64,000 nucleotides of DNA from assembly GCA_025356655.1 (NCBI GenBank), contig JANXRW010000004.1:1-64000 (forward strand). The letters run 5' to 3'. This DNA comes from Betaproteobacteria bacterium. GTDB lineage: Bacteria; Pseudomonadota; Gammaproteobacteria; Burkholderiales; SHXO01. Made by a program: the position numbers and the translations under genes. The notes beneath the pieces were generated by a model. That model was not told the DNA's origin. It saw only the letters and a program-made list of their open reading frames with translations, and ran no database searches. Of this stretch, positions 11,099 through 21,338 are shown piece after piece (position 1 is the first letter of the stretch; each line of letters opens with the position of its first letter).

Positions 11099-12211
11099 AT
11101 GGCCAAACGGGACTACTACGAGGTGCTCGGCGTTACCAGGGACGCCGCAGAGGACGAATTCAAGAAGGCCTACCGCAAGCTGGCCATGCAGTTCCATCCA
11201 GACCGCAACCCGGATGACGCCAAGGCCGAGGAGCGGTTCAAGGAAGCGAAGGAGGCTTACGAGGTTCTCTCCGACCCGCAGAAACGTGCCGCCTACGACC
11301 GTTATGGCCACGCTGCGATCGACGGCCAAGCTGCGGCCGGCGGCGGCGGCGGTTTTGGGGGCTTCAGCGACCTCGGGGACATTTTTAGCGAAATCTTCGG
11401 CGGCGGGCGCGGCCAGTCAAACGTCTACCGCGGGGCAGACCTCCGATACAACCTGGAGATCTCGCTGGAGGACGCCGCCCGGGGGACGGAGACCAAAATC
11501 CGGGTGCCCACCCGCGACACCTGCGAAACCTGCTCAGGCTCCGGCGCAAAGGCGGGAACCCAGCCCACCGCTTGCCCCACCTGCGGCGGACAAGGGCAGG
11601 TTCGGATGCATCAGGGCATCTTCTCCATCCAGCAGACCTGCCCGCGTTGCAGTGGCATCGGTAAGATCATCCGTGACCCCTGTGCCCCTTGCCAGGGCTC
11701 AGGCCGGGTCAAGGGCAGCAAGACGCTGTCCATCAAGATTCCGGCGGGTGTGGATGAGGGCGATCGTATCCGCTTGACCGGCGAAGGCGAGGCCGGCGTG
11801 AACGGTGGGCCCACCGGCGACCTCTACGTGGTGGTCCGCGTGAAACCACACCCCGTCTTCGCGCGCGAGGAAAACGACCTCCACTGCGAGATGCCCGTGA
11901 GCTTCACCTGCGCGGCACTGGGCGGAGAGATCGAGATCCCCACCCTGGAGGGGACGGCCAAGGTCCGCGTCCCTGCGGAGACCCAAACCGGCAAGGTGTT
12001 CCGGCTGCGCGGCAAGGGAATCAAGGGGGTACGCACCCATGCCTACGGCGATCTGCTATGCAAGGTCGTCGTGGAGACCCCGGTGAGCTTGACTGCGCGC
12101 CAACGCGAGTTGCTCGAAGAACTCGAAGCCCTGAACCTCAAGGACGCAGCGGCACACAGTCCGCGTGCCAGGTCCTGGATGGAGAAGGTGCGGGAGTTCT
12201 TCGCCGCCTGA
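11099..12211 (+). CDS. dnaJ: Molecular chaperone DnaJ
   Basis: J domain with HPD (FHPDRNP), [12 protein letters not shown], four CxxCxGxG-type zinc motifs. Confidence 0.97.
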   Translation: MAKRDYYEVLGVTRDAAEDEFKKAYRKLAMQFHPDRNPDDAKAEERFKEAKEAYEVLSDPQKRAAYDRYGHAAIDGQAAAGGGGGFGGFSDLGDIFSEIFGGGRGQSNVYRGADLRYNLEISLEDAARGTETKIRVPTRDTCETCSGSGAKAGTQPTACPTCGGQGQVRMHQGIFSIQQTCPRCSGIGKIIRDPCAPCQGSGRVKGSKTLSIKIPAGVDEGDRIRLTGEGEAGVNGGPTGDLYVVVRVKPHPVFAREENDLHCEMPVSFTCAALGGEIEIPTLEGTAKVRVPAETQTGKVFRLRGKGIKGVRTHAYGDLLCKVVVETPVSLTARQRELLEELEALNLKDAAAHSPRARSWMEKVREFFAA

Positions 12212-12230
12212 GTCAGCCCGCCGGCCTTGA

Positions 12231-14675
12231 TTAGCCCTCGGCGGGCGGCGCCTCCTCCTCGGCGCCGTCCGCAGCAGGTGCGGCGAAGAAGTATCCCTGC
12301 GCCCAATCCACACCGAGATCGCAAAGCACCTGCGCACTCTGCGCGTCCTCTACCCACTCGGCGACGGTGACGAGCCCGAAGCTGCGCGCCGTGTCCACGA
12401 TGGTCCTCACCAACTGGCGCACACGCGGGTCGGTTGCTACCCGCGCCACCATCCAACCTTCGATTTTAAGGAAGTTGACCGTCAGATCCGCCAGGTAGCG
12501 GAAGGAACTGCTACCGCTACCAAAATCGTCCACCGCCACGCGGAAGCCGTTGTCCAGCAGGGGCTTCAATTGCTTCTTGAGGGCCTTGGGATCGCCGTTC
12601 TGGCGCTCGGTGATTTCCACCACGAGCGGGTTAGGCCGGCGTCGGCTGCCCAGCAGGTCCAAGGATTCGGCCAATTTAAGCAGCTGGGTCACTTGGTTCA
12701 CGTCCGCCAGGAACTGAGCAGAGAGATTGATGAACTGGGAGTGGGCGACGCCGCCCAGTTCCTGGGCGCGAGCCCCACGGGCCAGCGCGGCGTTGACGAC
12801 AGTGCGGTCGATGGAGGCAATCAGGTGCAGCGACTCGGCTGCCGAAATAAAGTGCGAGGCGGGCACGAGCTCGTTTTCACGGGTGAGGATGCGCGCCAAC
12901 GCCTCCTCTGCGACGACCTCGCCACTGCGCAGGTCCACCATAGGTTGGAAGGCGGCGACGATGCGGTTCTCGTGTAGCGCCGTCTGCACCTGAGAGGCCT
13001 CCCACACCACGCTCCCCCGACGGCCCTCGGCGACGCCACTGCAGATGACGCGGTCCCGGCCGGTCTGCTTGGCCTCGTAGAGCAGCGAGTCGGCCTGCCC
13101 GATCAGGGCATCCAGGGATTCCACCTCCGCGGTATAAATGGCCACGCCGCCGGAAATAGCGATCCCCAGATCCCCCTGAGGCAGCGTCAGGGGCTTCGAG
13201 CGCACCAGCTTGCGCGCGCGCTCCCCTGCGGAGAGGGCGCCACGTGAATCGAGCCGGTGCAGGCAGACGATGAACTCCTCGCCCCCCCAGCGGGCGATCC
13301 AGTCCCCACCCCGCAGGTTCTGCGAGAGCAACTTGGCCACGTGCGTGAGCGCGAGATCCCCCACGTGGTGCCCGTACTGGTCGTTCACCAGCTTGAATCG
13401 GTCGATGTCAAAAAGCGCCAGTGCGAAGACGGGGCCATCCCGGCGCGCCCGGTTCCACTCGATCTGCAGCCGGGCCTCAGCCGCACGCCGGTTGGGCAGA
13501 CCCGTGAGGTAGTCCTCCATGGCCAGGCGCGTGATCTCCTGTTCCTGGACCTTGCGCTCGCTGATGTCTCGCTCGATGGCAATCCAATGGGTCGGCGCCC
13601 CGCCCGCCTCCCCTGGCACGGGCACCACGGAGAGTTCCAGCCAGAACGGCTCACCATTCTTGCGATAGTTCAGAATCTCGGCATGCCCGCGGCGACCTGC
13701 GGCGATCGCCTCACGCAGGGCCATGCGCGTGGCTTGACTGGTGTCAGCTCCCTGCAGGAAGCGCGGGGTGCGCCCCTGGGCCTCCTCGCCGCTGTAACCC
13801 GTGACCTTGGTGAACGCAGGGTTCACGTACAAGATCTCCTGACGGTCATTGGTGATGAGAACGATCTGGTCCGAGGCCTCGATGGCTGCCGAGAGGAGCC
13901 GGCGCTGTTCCAGGGCCTGCTCGGCCGTACTCAAGTGGACGGCAAAGCAGTGCACTAGTTCATCACCCGCCTCGCCGAGCGCCACGCCGGCGACCTGCAC
14001 TCTCACCCCGCCGGACCTCGGCAGGGCGAGGCAGATACCCGGGGGTGGCGCACCATCCTCGCCGGCAACCTGCATGAGGTGACGCCAGGCGGCCTCGCCC
14101 AGCAGGCGCCGCGCGTTCTGGCCCACCAGCGCGCTGGTCGTTTGGCCGAAGAGCGTGGCAAAGGCCGGGTCGCAGTCGAGCAAAAGTTCGTCCGTGCGAC
14201 GGACGGTGAAACGCCCTATCTGAGCCGCATCCAAGAATTCCGCTGCGTAGCGATCGAGCAACTGACGCTCGCGCCGGAGGAAGGCCTGTGTCAACTCGTT
14301 CAGGCTAGCCCCCGCCACGAGTTCCAGTAATTGGTCTGAGAGGTGGAACAGGCGTTGCAGACCGGTGCGTGCCGCCGCCTGGCGGCCGTTGGAGACTTCC
14401 GCCTGCAGCACCACCCCCGCTTGCTGGAACTCGCCGCACAGCTCGCGCAGCGTCGCCCAGGCAGCAGCAAGCGCCGGGTCGGCGGGGCCCTGGGGCACGG
14501 CACCGAGGCTCTCCCATGCCGGGGGCGCGGGCTCCAGAGAGGTCCCTTCCAGGACCGCCGCCGAGGCCTGGGCAAGATAACGCTGCTGTTGCCCTAACAG
14601 CGCAAAGAACGGGGGGAACAGCGTGGGCGAACCCAGGGCACGGTCGTCTGCGGATTCGGGCGCGAGCGGATTCAT
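12231..14675 (-). CDS. PAS-GGDEF-EAL cyclic-di-GMP signalling protein
   Basis: PAS (YVNPAFTKVTGYSGEEAQGRTPRFLQG), GGEEF (ARWGGEEFIVCL), EAL (EEALARI, EITE, AVDDFGSG, AQGYFF); ATG 14675 chosen within the longer ORF. Confidence 0.92.
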   Translation of the reverse strand: MNPLAPESADDRALGSPTLFPPFFALLGQQQRYLAQASAAVLEGTSLEPAPPAWESLGAVPQGPADPALAAAWATLRELCGEFQQAGVVLQAEVSNGRQAAARTGLQRLFHLSDQLLELVAGASLNELTQAFLRRERQLLDRYAAEFLDAAQIGRFTVRRTDELLLDCDPAFATLFGQTTSALVGQNARRLLGEAAWRHLMQVAGEDGAPPPGICLALPRSGGVRVQVAGVALGEAGDELVHCFAVHLSTAEQALEQRRLLSAAIEASDQIVLITNDRQEILYVNPAFTKVTGYSGEEAQGRTPRFLQGADTSQATRMALREAIAAGRRGHAEILNYRKNGEPFWLELSVVPVPGEAGGAPTHWIAIERDISERKVQEQEITRLAMEDYLTGLPNRRAAEARLQIEWNRARRDGPVFALALFDIDRFKLVNDQYGHHVGDLALTHVAKLLSQNLRGGDWIARWGGEEFIVCLHRLDSRGALSAGERARKLVRSKPLTLPQGDLGIAISGGVAIYTAEVESLDALIGQADSLLYEAKQTGRDRVICSGVAEGRRGSVVWEASQVQTALHENRIVAAFQPMVDLRSGEVVAEEALARILTRENELVPASHFISAAESLHLIASIDRTVVNAALARGARAQELGGVAHSQFINLSAQFLADVNQVTQLLKLAESLDLLGSRRRPNPLVVEITERQNGDPKALKKQLKPLLDNGFRVAVDDFGSGSSSFRYLADLTVNFLKIEGWMVARVATDPRVRQLVRTIVDTARSFGLVTVAEWVEDAQSAQVLCDLGVDWAQGYFFAAPAADGAEEEAPPAEG

Positions 14676-14682
14676 GGTCGGT

Positions 14683-16050
14683 CTACCCTCGCCGCCAGAG
14701 CGTGCCGCCCGGCGTATCCTCGAGGACGATCCCCGCGGCGAGCAACTCGTCGCGAATCTCATCGGAACGGGCGAACGCGCGCGCCTTGCGCGCCTGGGTT
14801 CGTTCAGCCACGAGGGAGTCCACACGCGCCGCGTCGAGTGACGGCCCGGGGGCGCCTTGCAGAAACGCCTGGGGATCAAGCTGCAGCAGGCCTAGGCGCC
14901 CGGCCAGTGCGCGCAGGCGCCCGGCGTCTACGGCCGCCGCCTCCCGGTTCACCTTCCCCGCCAAGTCGAAGAGCACAGCGCAGGCCTCGGGCGTATTAAA
15001 GTCGTCATCCATGGCGAGTTTGAAACGTTGTTCGAAGGGGTCGCTCCCGTCCAACTCCAGCGCTACGGGCGGGCAGTCGCGAAGCGCCGTGTAGAGCCGG
15101 GTTAACCCCTGGCGGGCGTCATCCAGGTGCTGATCCGAGTAATTGAGCGGGCTGCGATAATGGGCACGAGTGATGAAGAAGCGCACCACTTCAGCACTAT
15201 ACTTCTGCAGGACGTCGCGGACGGTGAAGAAATTGCCGAGAGACTTCGACATTTTTTCGTCGTCCACCCGGACGAAACCGTTGTGCATCCAATAATTCAC
15301 GAACCGATGACCGTGGGCCCCTTCGGACTGAGCAATCTCGTTCTCGTGATGCGGGAACAGCAGGTCCTGACCGCCGCCGTGAATGTCGAAATGCGCCCCC
15401 AGGAGTTCCTCGCTCATGGCCGAGCACTCGATATGCCAGCCGGGCCGCCCCGGCCCGTAAGGCGACTCCCAGAAGGGCTCCCCGGGCTTGGCGGCTTTCC
15501 ACAGCACGAAGTCCAGGGGATCGCGCTTGGACCGGTCCACCTCCACGCGCTCGCCCGCACGAAGGTCGGCCAGGGACTTGCCGGAGAGCTTGCCATAACC
15601 CGCGAACTCGCGCACAGCGTAGTAAACGTCGCCGTTATCAGCCCGATAGGCGAGTCCCCTCGCCACAAGCGACTCGATCAGGCGCATCATGCCGGGGATG
15701 TGCTCAGTGGCGCGGGGCTCGAAATCAGGTTTGGCGACGCCCAAGGCGGCGGCGTCCTCGTCCATGAACCCGATGAACCGCTGCGTGAGTTCCCCGATGG
15801 ATTCGCCGTTCTCCAGGGCCCGACGAATGATCTTGTCGTCGATGTCGGTGATGTTGCGCACGTAGGTGGTGTCGAAACCCGAGGCCTGCAGCCAGCGGCG
15901 GACGATGTCGAACGCCACCAGGACCCGGGCGTGCCCGATATGGCAATAGTCGTAGACGGTCATCCCGCAGACGTACATGGAAACCTGTCTCGGACGCAGC
16001 GGGACGAAGTCTTCCTTCTGGCGGGTGAACGAGTTGTGAATTCTCAGCAT
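14683..16050 (-). CDS. cysS: Cysteinyl-tRNA synthetase
   Basis: [28 protein letters not shown]. Confidence 0.96.
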   Translation of the reverse strand: MLRIHNSFTRQKEDFVPLRPRQVSMYVCGMTVYDYCHIGHARVLVAFDIVRRWLQASGFDTTYVRNITDIDDKIIRRALENGESIGELTQRFIGFMDEDAAALGVAKPDFEPRATEHIPGMMRLIESLVARGLAYRADNGDVYYAVREFAGYGKLSGKSLADLRAGERVEVDRSKRDPLDFVLWKAAKPGEPFWESPYGPGRPGWHIECSAMSEELLGAHFDIHGGGQDLLFPHHENEIAQSEGAHGHRFVNYWMHNGFVRVDDEKMSKSLGNFFTVRDVLQKYSAEVVRFFITRAHYRSPLNYSDQHLDDARQGLTRLYTALRDCPPVALELDGSDPFEQRFKLAMDDDFNTPEACAVLFDLAGKVNREAAAVDAGRLRALAGRLGLLQLDPQAFLQGAPGPSLDAARVDSLVAERTQARKARAFARSDEIRDELLAAGIVLEDTPGGTLWRRG

Positions 16051-16249
16051 GGTAGGCGGAACCGGCAAAGTAGCGAATGCTACGCAATTTTAATGGCTTG
16101 GCAACCCCACCGGACAGTCCCGATGGAACCGGTTGCCCTGCAGCCGGGGTACCACCCACACTATAGCAATTGTGTAGGGGCGGGCCTTGTTGGTAAAATC
16201 CCTCCCTATTACAACAGCCTAGCGCCGAAACCTCTAAAAGCATCGCACA

Positions 16250-17335
16250 ATGGCCAAGCACCGCCTCCGAGCCGTAGCCGGATTATTGTTGTTCGGCGCA
16301 GTTTGCAGTACTTCGGTGTATGCCGACGAATATCAGGAAGGGGTCAAGTTGTATCGCCAAGGCGCGAGGAACGAGGCCCTGGATCGGCTCAACGCGTTCC
16401 TCTCCGATCACGGAAGGGACGCACGGGCTCGATTCCTCAAGGGCGTTATCCTAACCGACTTGGGCAAAGTCCCCGATGCGGTCAAGGTTTTTACAGGGCT
16501 CACCGAGGATTATCCGGAGATGCCCGAGCCCTACAACAACTTGGCCGTGAACTTCGCGTCCCTGGGCGACTACGACCGTGCGCGCAAGACCCTCGAGATG
16601 GCCATCCGGACGCATCCAAGCTATGCCGTCGCCCACGAGAACTTGGGCGATATCTACGCTACGTTGGCGAGCCAAGCCTATGATCGGGCCCTACAACTCG
16701 ACGGCAGCAACGCCGCTGCTCAGAAGAAGCTCACGCTGATTCGGGAACTACTCCCGGCCGGTGCGCAAGTGAATCCGGCGCGCGTGGAAGCACCCAAGCC
16801 ACCGCCCCCGCCGCCGCCGCCGCCAGCGAAGCCGGTACCTGAGCTGCGGGCAACCCCGGAGCCGCGCCCGACGCCCGCACCCGCACCCGCGCCGGTCAAA
16901 GCACCCGAGGCGCGCCCTATGGCGGAGCCTAAGCCCGCGGTGGAGGCTCGGCCGGCACCCGAGGAGAAGCCGGCGCCGAAGGCGGTTCCCGAAGCCACCG
17001 AAGCGGTGAACCGGGCCGTGGAAGGCTGGGCACGCGCTTGGTCCAGCGGCAACATCGAGGCTTACCTGGGTCATTACGCGGCGGATTTCCAGCCCCCTGC
17101 GGGCGAAACGCGGGCACAGTGGGAGGCCAGTCGGCGTGAGAGGCTGGGACACTCCCGCAAGATCCGCGTCACCGCCAGCGGTATCCGGGTGCACGCCACG
17201 GACAGCACGCATGCTGCGGCGACCTTCCGGCAAACCTACAGTTCCGAGAGCTTGCACGCCTCTGGGACAAAGACCCTTCACCTGGTCAAACACGGGGAGA
17301 AATGGTTGATTCGGCAGGAACTGATCGAAAAGTGA
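16250..17335 (+). CDS. TPR-repeat secreted protein with Pro/Ala-rich linker and C-terminal NTF2/SnoaL-like (Cds6-type) domain
   Basis: Signal peptide, TPR-like repeats (ARFLKGVILTDLGKVPDAVKVFTGLTEDYPEMPEPYNNLAV), poly-Pro linker, WARAWSSGNIEAYLGHYAADFQPP. Confidence 0.8.
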   Translation: MAKHRLRAVAGLLLFGAVCSTSVYADEYQEGVKLYRQGARNEALDRLNAFLSDHGRDARARFLKGVILTDLGKVPDAVKVFTGLTEDYPEMPEPYNNLAVNFASLGDYDRARKTLEMAIRTHPSYAVAHENLGDIYATLASQAYDRALQLDGSNAAAQKKLTLIRELLPAGAQVNPARVEAPKPPPPPPPPPAKPVPELRATPEPRPTPAPAPAPVKAPEARPMAEPKPAVEARPAPEEKPAPKAVPEATEAVNRAVEGWARAWSSGNIEAYLGHYAADFQPPAGETRAQWEASRRERLGHSRKIRVTASGIRVHATDSTHAAATFRQTYSSESLHASGTKTLHLVKHGEKWLIRQELIEK

Positions 17336-18582
17336 TGAAACCCTTGTTCCTCAAACGGCGGCGCGCTCCCCTGGCACTGCTGGCGCTGTGCGCTTGCGCG
17401 GTGGTGATTCCAAGTAGCGTCTCCTCCATGGGCCGGCAACTCGCCCTGGGTGCGGTCGGCGCACCGGCCACCAGCATCGGGGCGGCCTCGCCGGAGAAGC
17501 GGTTGGTCAAGGCACTGCTGGCCATTCGCGAGAACCACCTCTCGGCTGCGCTCGCCGAAATCGATGGATTACTCGAGACCTACCCGAATTTTCGGCTGGC
17601 GCAGTTGATCCGTGGCGACCTCCTCCTGGCGAGGGCGAAGCCGATTCGCGCCATGGGCGATGCCGACCAGGCGCCCGCAGACCGTCTGAACGACCTGCGC
17701 GCCGAGGCGCGTGCGCGCCTCGTCCGCCATCAGCGCGAGGTGCCTCGCGGCATGGTGCCCAAGTACCTGCTGAAACTGCAGGCACGCCAGCGAAACGCCA
17801 TCGTGGTGGACACGGCAAAATCCACCTTGTATCTGTTCGAGAACCACGATGGCGAGGCCCGCTACGTGGCGGACTACTACATCTCCGTGGGCAAGAACGG
17901 CAGCGACAAGGCGCGCGAGGGGGATAAGCGCACGCCCTTGGGCGTCTACCACGTGGCGGCCGAACTCCCCACCCGTCGCCTGGGCGCACTCTACGGAATC
18001 GGCGCCTTCCCACTCAACTATCCCAACGAGTGGGATGAGCGGCAGGGCCGCAAAGGCCACGGCATCTGGCTCCACGGCGTTCCGCGCGACACCTACAGCC
18101 GCCCGCCGCGGGCGAGCGACGGCTGCGTCGTGCTGACCAACCAGGACCTCGACGCGGTGTCCAAGCACCTGCAGATCGGGCTCACGCCCGTGATCATCGC
18201 CGACGGTGTGGAGTGGGTGCCGCCCGCGCAGTCAGCACAACGCCAGGAAGCCCTGTCGCGGGAGTTGGAGAATTGGCGGCAGAGTTGGGAGAACCGGGAC
18301 ACCGATGGCTACCTGCGCTTCTACGCGCGCAATTTCTCCAGCGGCGACCAGAACCTGGAGCAGTGGGGCGGGCAGAAGCGGCGCGTCAACGCGAGCAAGA
18401 CCTGGATCAAGGTGCACCTGACGGAAGTGTCCATGTTCCTCTACCCGGGCCGTGATGACTTGGCCGTGGTGGACTTCATGCAGGACTACAGCAGCAACAA
18501 CCTCGGCAACAAGATGCGCAAGCGCCAGTACTGGGCCAGGGATGGCGCTGGCTGGAAGATTCTCTACGAAGGCAGTGCCTGA
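17335..18582 (+). CDS. L,D-transpeptidase (YkuD) with C-terminal NTF2/SnoaL-like domain
   Basis: GIWLHGVPRDTYSRPPRASDGCVVLTNQDL (HG...SDGC active site); C-terminal NWRQSWENRDTDGYLRFYARNFSS. Confidence 0.88.
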   Translation: MKPLFLKRRRAPLALLALCACAVVIPSSVSSMGRQLALGAVGAPATSIGAASPEKRLVKALLAIRENHLSAALAEIDGLLETYPNFRLAQLIRGDLLLARAKPIRAMGDADQAPADRLNDLRAEARARLVRHQREVPRGMVPKYLLKLQARQRNAIVVDTAKSTLYLFENHDGEARYVADYYISVGKNGSDKAREGDKRTPLGVYHVAAELPTRRLGALYGIGAFPLNYPNEWDERQGRKGHGIWLHGVPRDTYSRPPRASDGCVVLTNQDLDAVSKHLQIGLTPVIIADGVEWVPPAQSAQRQEALSRELENWRQSWENRDTDGYLRFYARNFSSGDQNLEQWGGQKRRVNASKTWIKVHLTEVSMFLYPGRDDLAVVDFMQDYSSNNLGNKMRKRQYWARDGAGWKILYEGSA

Positions 18583-18595
18583 AGGATGACTGAAC

Positions 18596-19180
18596 ATGCT
18601 CCGTAAACTGATTTGTTCCACCCTGCTACTCGCCTCGCTGGCCAGTGCGGACCTGCGCGCGGCCCCGCCCTCCCAGGTCGAGGTAAAGACCAACCGCGGC
18701 ACCTTCGTGATTGAGCTCTACGCGGACAAGGCGCCGAAGACGGTGGCGAACTTCCTGGAGTACGTGAAGGACGGATTTTTCAAGGGGACCGTGTTCCACC
18801 GAGTCGTACCCGGATTCGTGATCCAGGGCGGCGGCTTCGACGCTGACCTGCGCCAGCGGCCCAACCGAGCCCCCATTGAGAACGAGGCGGCCAACGGCCT
18901 GCGCAACGAGCGTGGCACGCTGTCCATGGCGCGCACCCGTGACCCGCAGTCAGCGACGTCCCAGTTCTTTGTGAACCTGGTGGACAACGTGGCGCTGGAC
19001 TACCGCTCCGCCACCCCGTCGGGCTACGGCTATGCCGTGTTCGCCAAGGTGGTGAAGGGCATGGATGTCATTGACGCGATCGGCGCGGCGCCCACCCAAT
19101 TCGCCGGTGGCATGGAGAATGTCCCCTCCACCGCTATCGTCATCGAGCGCGCTTGTGTGCTCGGCACCAAACCCTGCTGA
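18596..19180 (+). CDS. ppiA: Peptidyl-prolyl cis-trans isomerase, periplasmic cyclophilin type
   Basis: Signal peptide then VEVKTNRGTFVIELYADKAPKTVANFLEYVKDGFFKGTVFHRVVPGFVIQGGGF. Confidence 0.9.
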   Translation: MLRKLICSTLLLASLASADLRAAPPSQVEVKTNRGTFVIELYADKAPKTVANFLEYVKDGFFKGTVFHRVVPGFVIQGGGFDADLRQRPNRAPIENEAANGLRNERGTLSMARTRDPQSATSQFFVNLVDNVALDYRSATPSGYGYAVFAKVVKGMDVIDAIGAAPTQFAGGMENVPSTAIVIERACVLGTKPC

Positions 19181-19199
19181 AGGAGCATCGAAAAAGATC

Positions 19200-19691
19200 A
19201 TGGTTCGTCTACATACGACGCTGGGCATCATCGGGCTGGAGCTCGACCCGGAAAATGCCCCCCTCACGACGGCAAATTTCCTCAAGTATGTGACCGAGGG
19301 TCACTACGACGGAACCTTGTTCCATCGCGTCATCGACAACTTCATGATCCAGGGCGGCGGCTTCACTGCGGGCTTCAAGCAAAAGCCCACCCACCCGCCG
19401 ATCAAGAACGAAGCGGCGAACGGTCTGAAGAACGCTGCCTACACCGTGGCGATGGCGCGCACGCCGGATCCGCATTCGGCTTCCAGCCAGTTCTTCATCA
19501 ACGTGTCGGACAACGACTTTCTCGACTACCGTGCGGCCACCGAGCGTGAATTCGGCTACTGCGTCTTTGCCACGGTCGTGGAGGGTAAGGAAGTGGTCGA
19601 CGAGATCAAGCGTGTGCGCACGGGCTCCAAGTCTGGGCATCAGGACGTCCCAGTCGATGATGTGATGATCACCCGCGCCGAAGCGGTCTGA
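19200..19691 (+). CDS. ppiB: Peptidyl-prolyl cis-trans isomerase, cytoplasmic cyclophilin type
   Basis: MVRLHTTLGIIGLELDPENAPLTTANFLKYVTEGHYDGTLFHRVIDNFMIQGGGF. Confidence 0.9.
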   Translation: MVRLHTTLGIIGLELDPENAPLTTANFLKYVTEGHYDGTLFHRVIDNFMIQGGGFTAGFKQKPTHPPIKNEAANGLKNAAYTVAMARTPDPHSASSQFFINVSDNDFLDYRAATEREFGYCVFATVVEGKEVVDEIKRVRTGSKSGHQDVPVDDVMITRAEAV

Positions 19692-19717
19692 CTCCCGAAG
19701 GCGGAGCCCGCGCGGGC

Positions 19718-20449
19718 GTGGGCTTCACTGCCTTCATCTCCGACCTGCACCTGAGCCCCGGACAGCCACGCCTTCAGGAACTCCTCCTGTCGTTCCTGAG
19801 CGGGCCGGCGCGCGAGGCTTCCGCGCTCTACATCCTCGGAGACCTGTTCGAGTACTGGGTCGGTGACGAGGCCCTGCGAGAGCCCTTCAACGCGGCAGTG
19901 GCACAGGGGATGAAGTCCTTGCGCGCTGCGGGCGTGCCGCTCTACCTGATGCACGGCAACCGCGACTTCCTCTTGGGTCGGCGCTTCGCCGCCGCCGCCG
20001 GTGCGCAGCTACTCCAAGACCCCACGGTGTTGAACCTGTATGGCACGCCCACGTTACTCATGCATGGCGATACCCTATGCACCGAGGACCTGGCTTACCA
20101 GCGGTTTCGGCGCCGCGCGCGCCATGCGCTGCTGCAACGACTGTTCCTGCTGCAACCCTACGCTTGGCGCCTTCGCTGGGCCGGGCGGGCACGTGCCATG
20201 AGCGAAGTGGCAAAACAGACGAAAAGCATGGCGATCATGGACGTCGCCCCCCTGGCCGTGGCGGCAGCGCTGCGCGAGCACGCGTGCAGCCGACTCATCC
20301 ACGGCCACACCCACCGCCCGGCGCGCCACAGTCTGCTGGTGGACGGTAGGGCCTGCGAACGGCTGGTGTTGGCGGACTGGCATGGCGCGGGCCACTACCT
20401 GCGCTGCGATGCCTCCGGTTGCCAGCCGGTGGAACTAGGCGCGGACTAA
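19718..20449 (+). CDS. lpxH: UDP-2,3-diacylglucosamine diphosphatase
   Basis: FISDLHLSPGQPRLQ, LYILGDLFEYWVGDE, LMHGNRDFLLG, LIHGHTHRPARH. Confidence 0.93.
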   Translation: MGFTAFISDLHLSPGQPRLQELLLSFLSGPAREASALYILGDLFEYWVGDEALREPFNAAVAQGMKSLRAAGVPLYLMHGNRDFLLGRRFAAAAGAQLLQDPTVLNLYGTPTLLMHGDTLCTEDLAYQRFRRRARHALLQRLFLLQPYAWRLRWAGRARAMSEVAKQTKSMAIMDVAPLAVAAALREHACSRLIHGHTHRPARHSLLVDGRACERLVLADWHGAGHYLRCDASGCQPVELGAD

Positions 20450-20989
20450 GCCTGGAGGCGAAGGAAGCGGCCTGGGGTGCGCGCCGGAAGCGTTTCGGTG
20501 TCGCCCCGGTGGCCCCCCTCGACGGGAACCTCCACCTGGGTGATTCAGGCCCCTGCAAAAGGCTAGCCATCCGGTCGGGCTTGGCAAAAAAATCCCTGAG
20601 ATGATGCGCACCGAGAGCCTGGTTGCTAACAATTAGGCCCCCTGGCCGAACTGAAGACCCAGGGGACTATCGCATCACGACCTGCCGGAATCAAAGCCCA
20701 TACAGGCGGCTCAAGGAGGCTGGAGGTATTCAGCCCCACCGCTAAGGCTGCAGTCATGTTGAAGATGGTCGTCCCTAAAAGACCATTTCTGTACGCCGAA
20801 TACCCACATTGAAAGCGGAGGGGGCAGGGCCGCGGAACCAACTCGAAGGCAGTTGCCTTTGGGCAATCGACCCCACTGCTGGCGCCGTGGCGGGGTGCCG
20901 GCTGCTGGGTAGGCAGCGTTCGTGCCGCGGGGCTTATAGAGAGCGACACGGGGGATTCCTGCCGACCAGAAGAGGACGTTGGGTCGCGC

Positions 20990-21123
20990 ATGATCGACGC
21001 CCCGAGCGGAGTGACGCAGGTGGCCTAGGACCGGCTAGGGAAACCCGGTGGGTCGCATCGACGCGGAAGGTCGAAGCGCCGCTTGGCACTACAACGGCCT
21101 AGGCCAAGTGTCCAGGCTAGAGC
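20990..21123 (+). pseudogene. Rhs/YD-repeat protein remnant (stop codon plus frameshift)
   Basis: IDAPSGVTQVA*DRLGKP then, after a shift, VGRIDAEGRSAAWHYNGLGQVSRLE: YD-repeat periodicity. Confidence 0.6.
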
Positions 21124-21338
21124 TTCGACGCTCCACGGGATTGACCGTGGGGCAGCGGTTGGCCAAGGCCTCTTTGTGCCCGGGGTTGGCCTGGGGAATG
21201 GCCCCGTGCACCCCGCCGCTTCGGCTCGCGCCGGGGAACCATCTCGGGCTGCGGTTCACCGGCGCGGGCTCCACCGATACCTAACCCCACCCTATTGGAA
21301 GGGGCTCGCCCGCGCTCCCGGTTAGCGGCTGTGAGATC

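Noticed and set aside
9061-11106. 681-aa minus-strand ORF
   Set aside because: Fully antisense to dnaK; a by-product of high GC and codon bias, composition not protein-like.
16080-16165. T-box-like GGGTGGTACC on the minus strand upstream of cysS, with a GGCAACC/GGTTGCC stem downstream
   Set aside because: The match is only about 10 nt, T-boxes are not expected in this type of genome, and the space for a specifier loop overlaps the divergent gene at 16250. Infernal against RF00230 would settle it.
15127-16683. 518-aa plus-strand ORF
   Set aside because: Antisense to cysS and then out of frame with the TPR gene; shadow ORF.
16795-16990. Dense CCG/CCC and GCACCC repeats
   Set aside because: In-frame Pro/Ala linker of the TPR protein, not a DNA repeat array or CRISPR.
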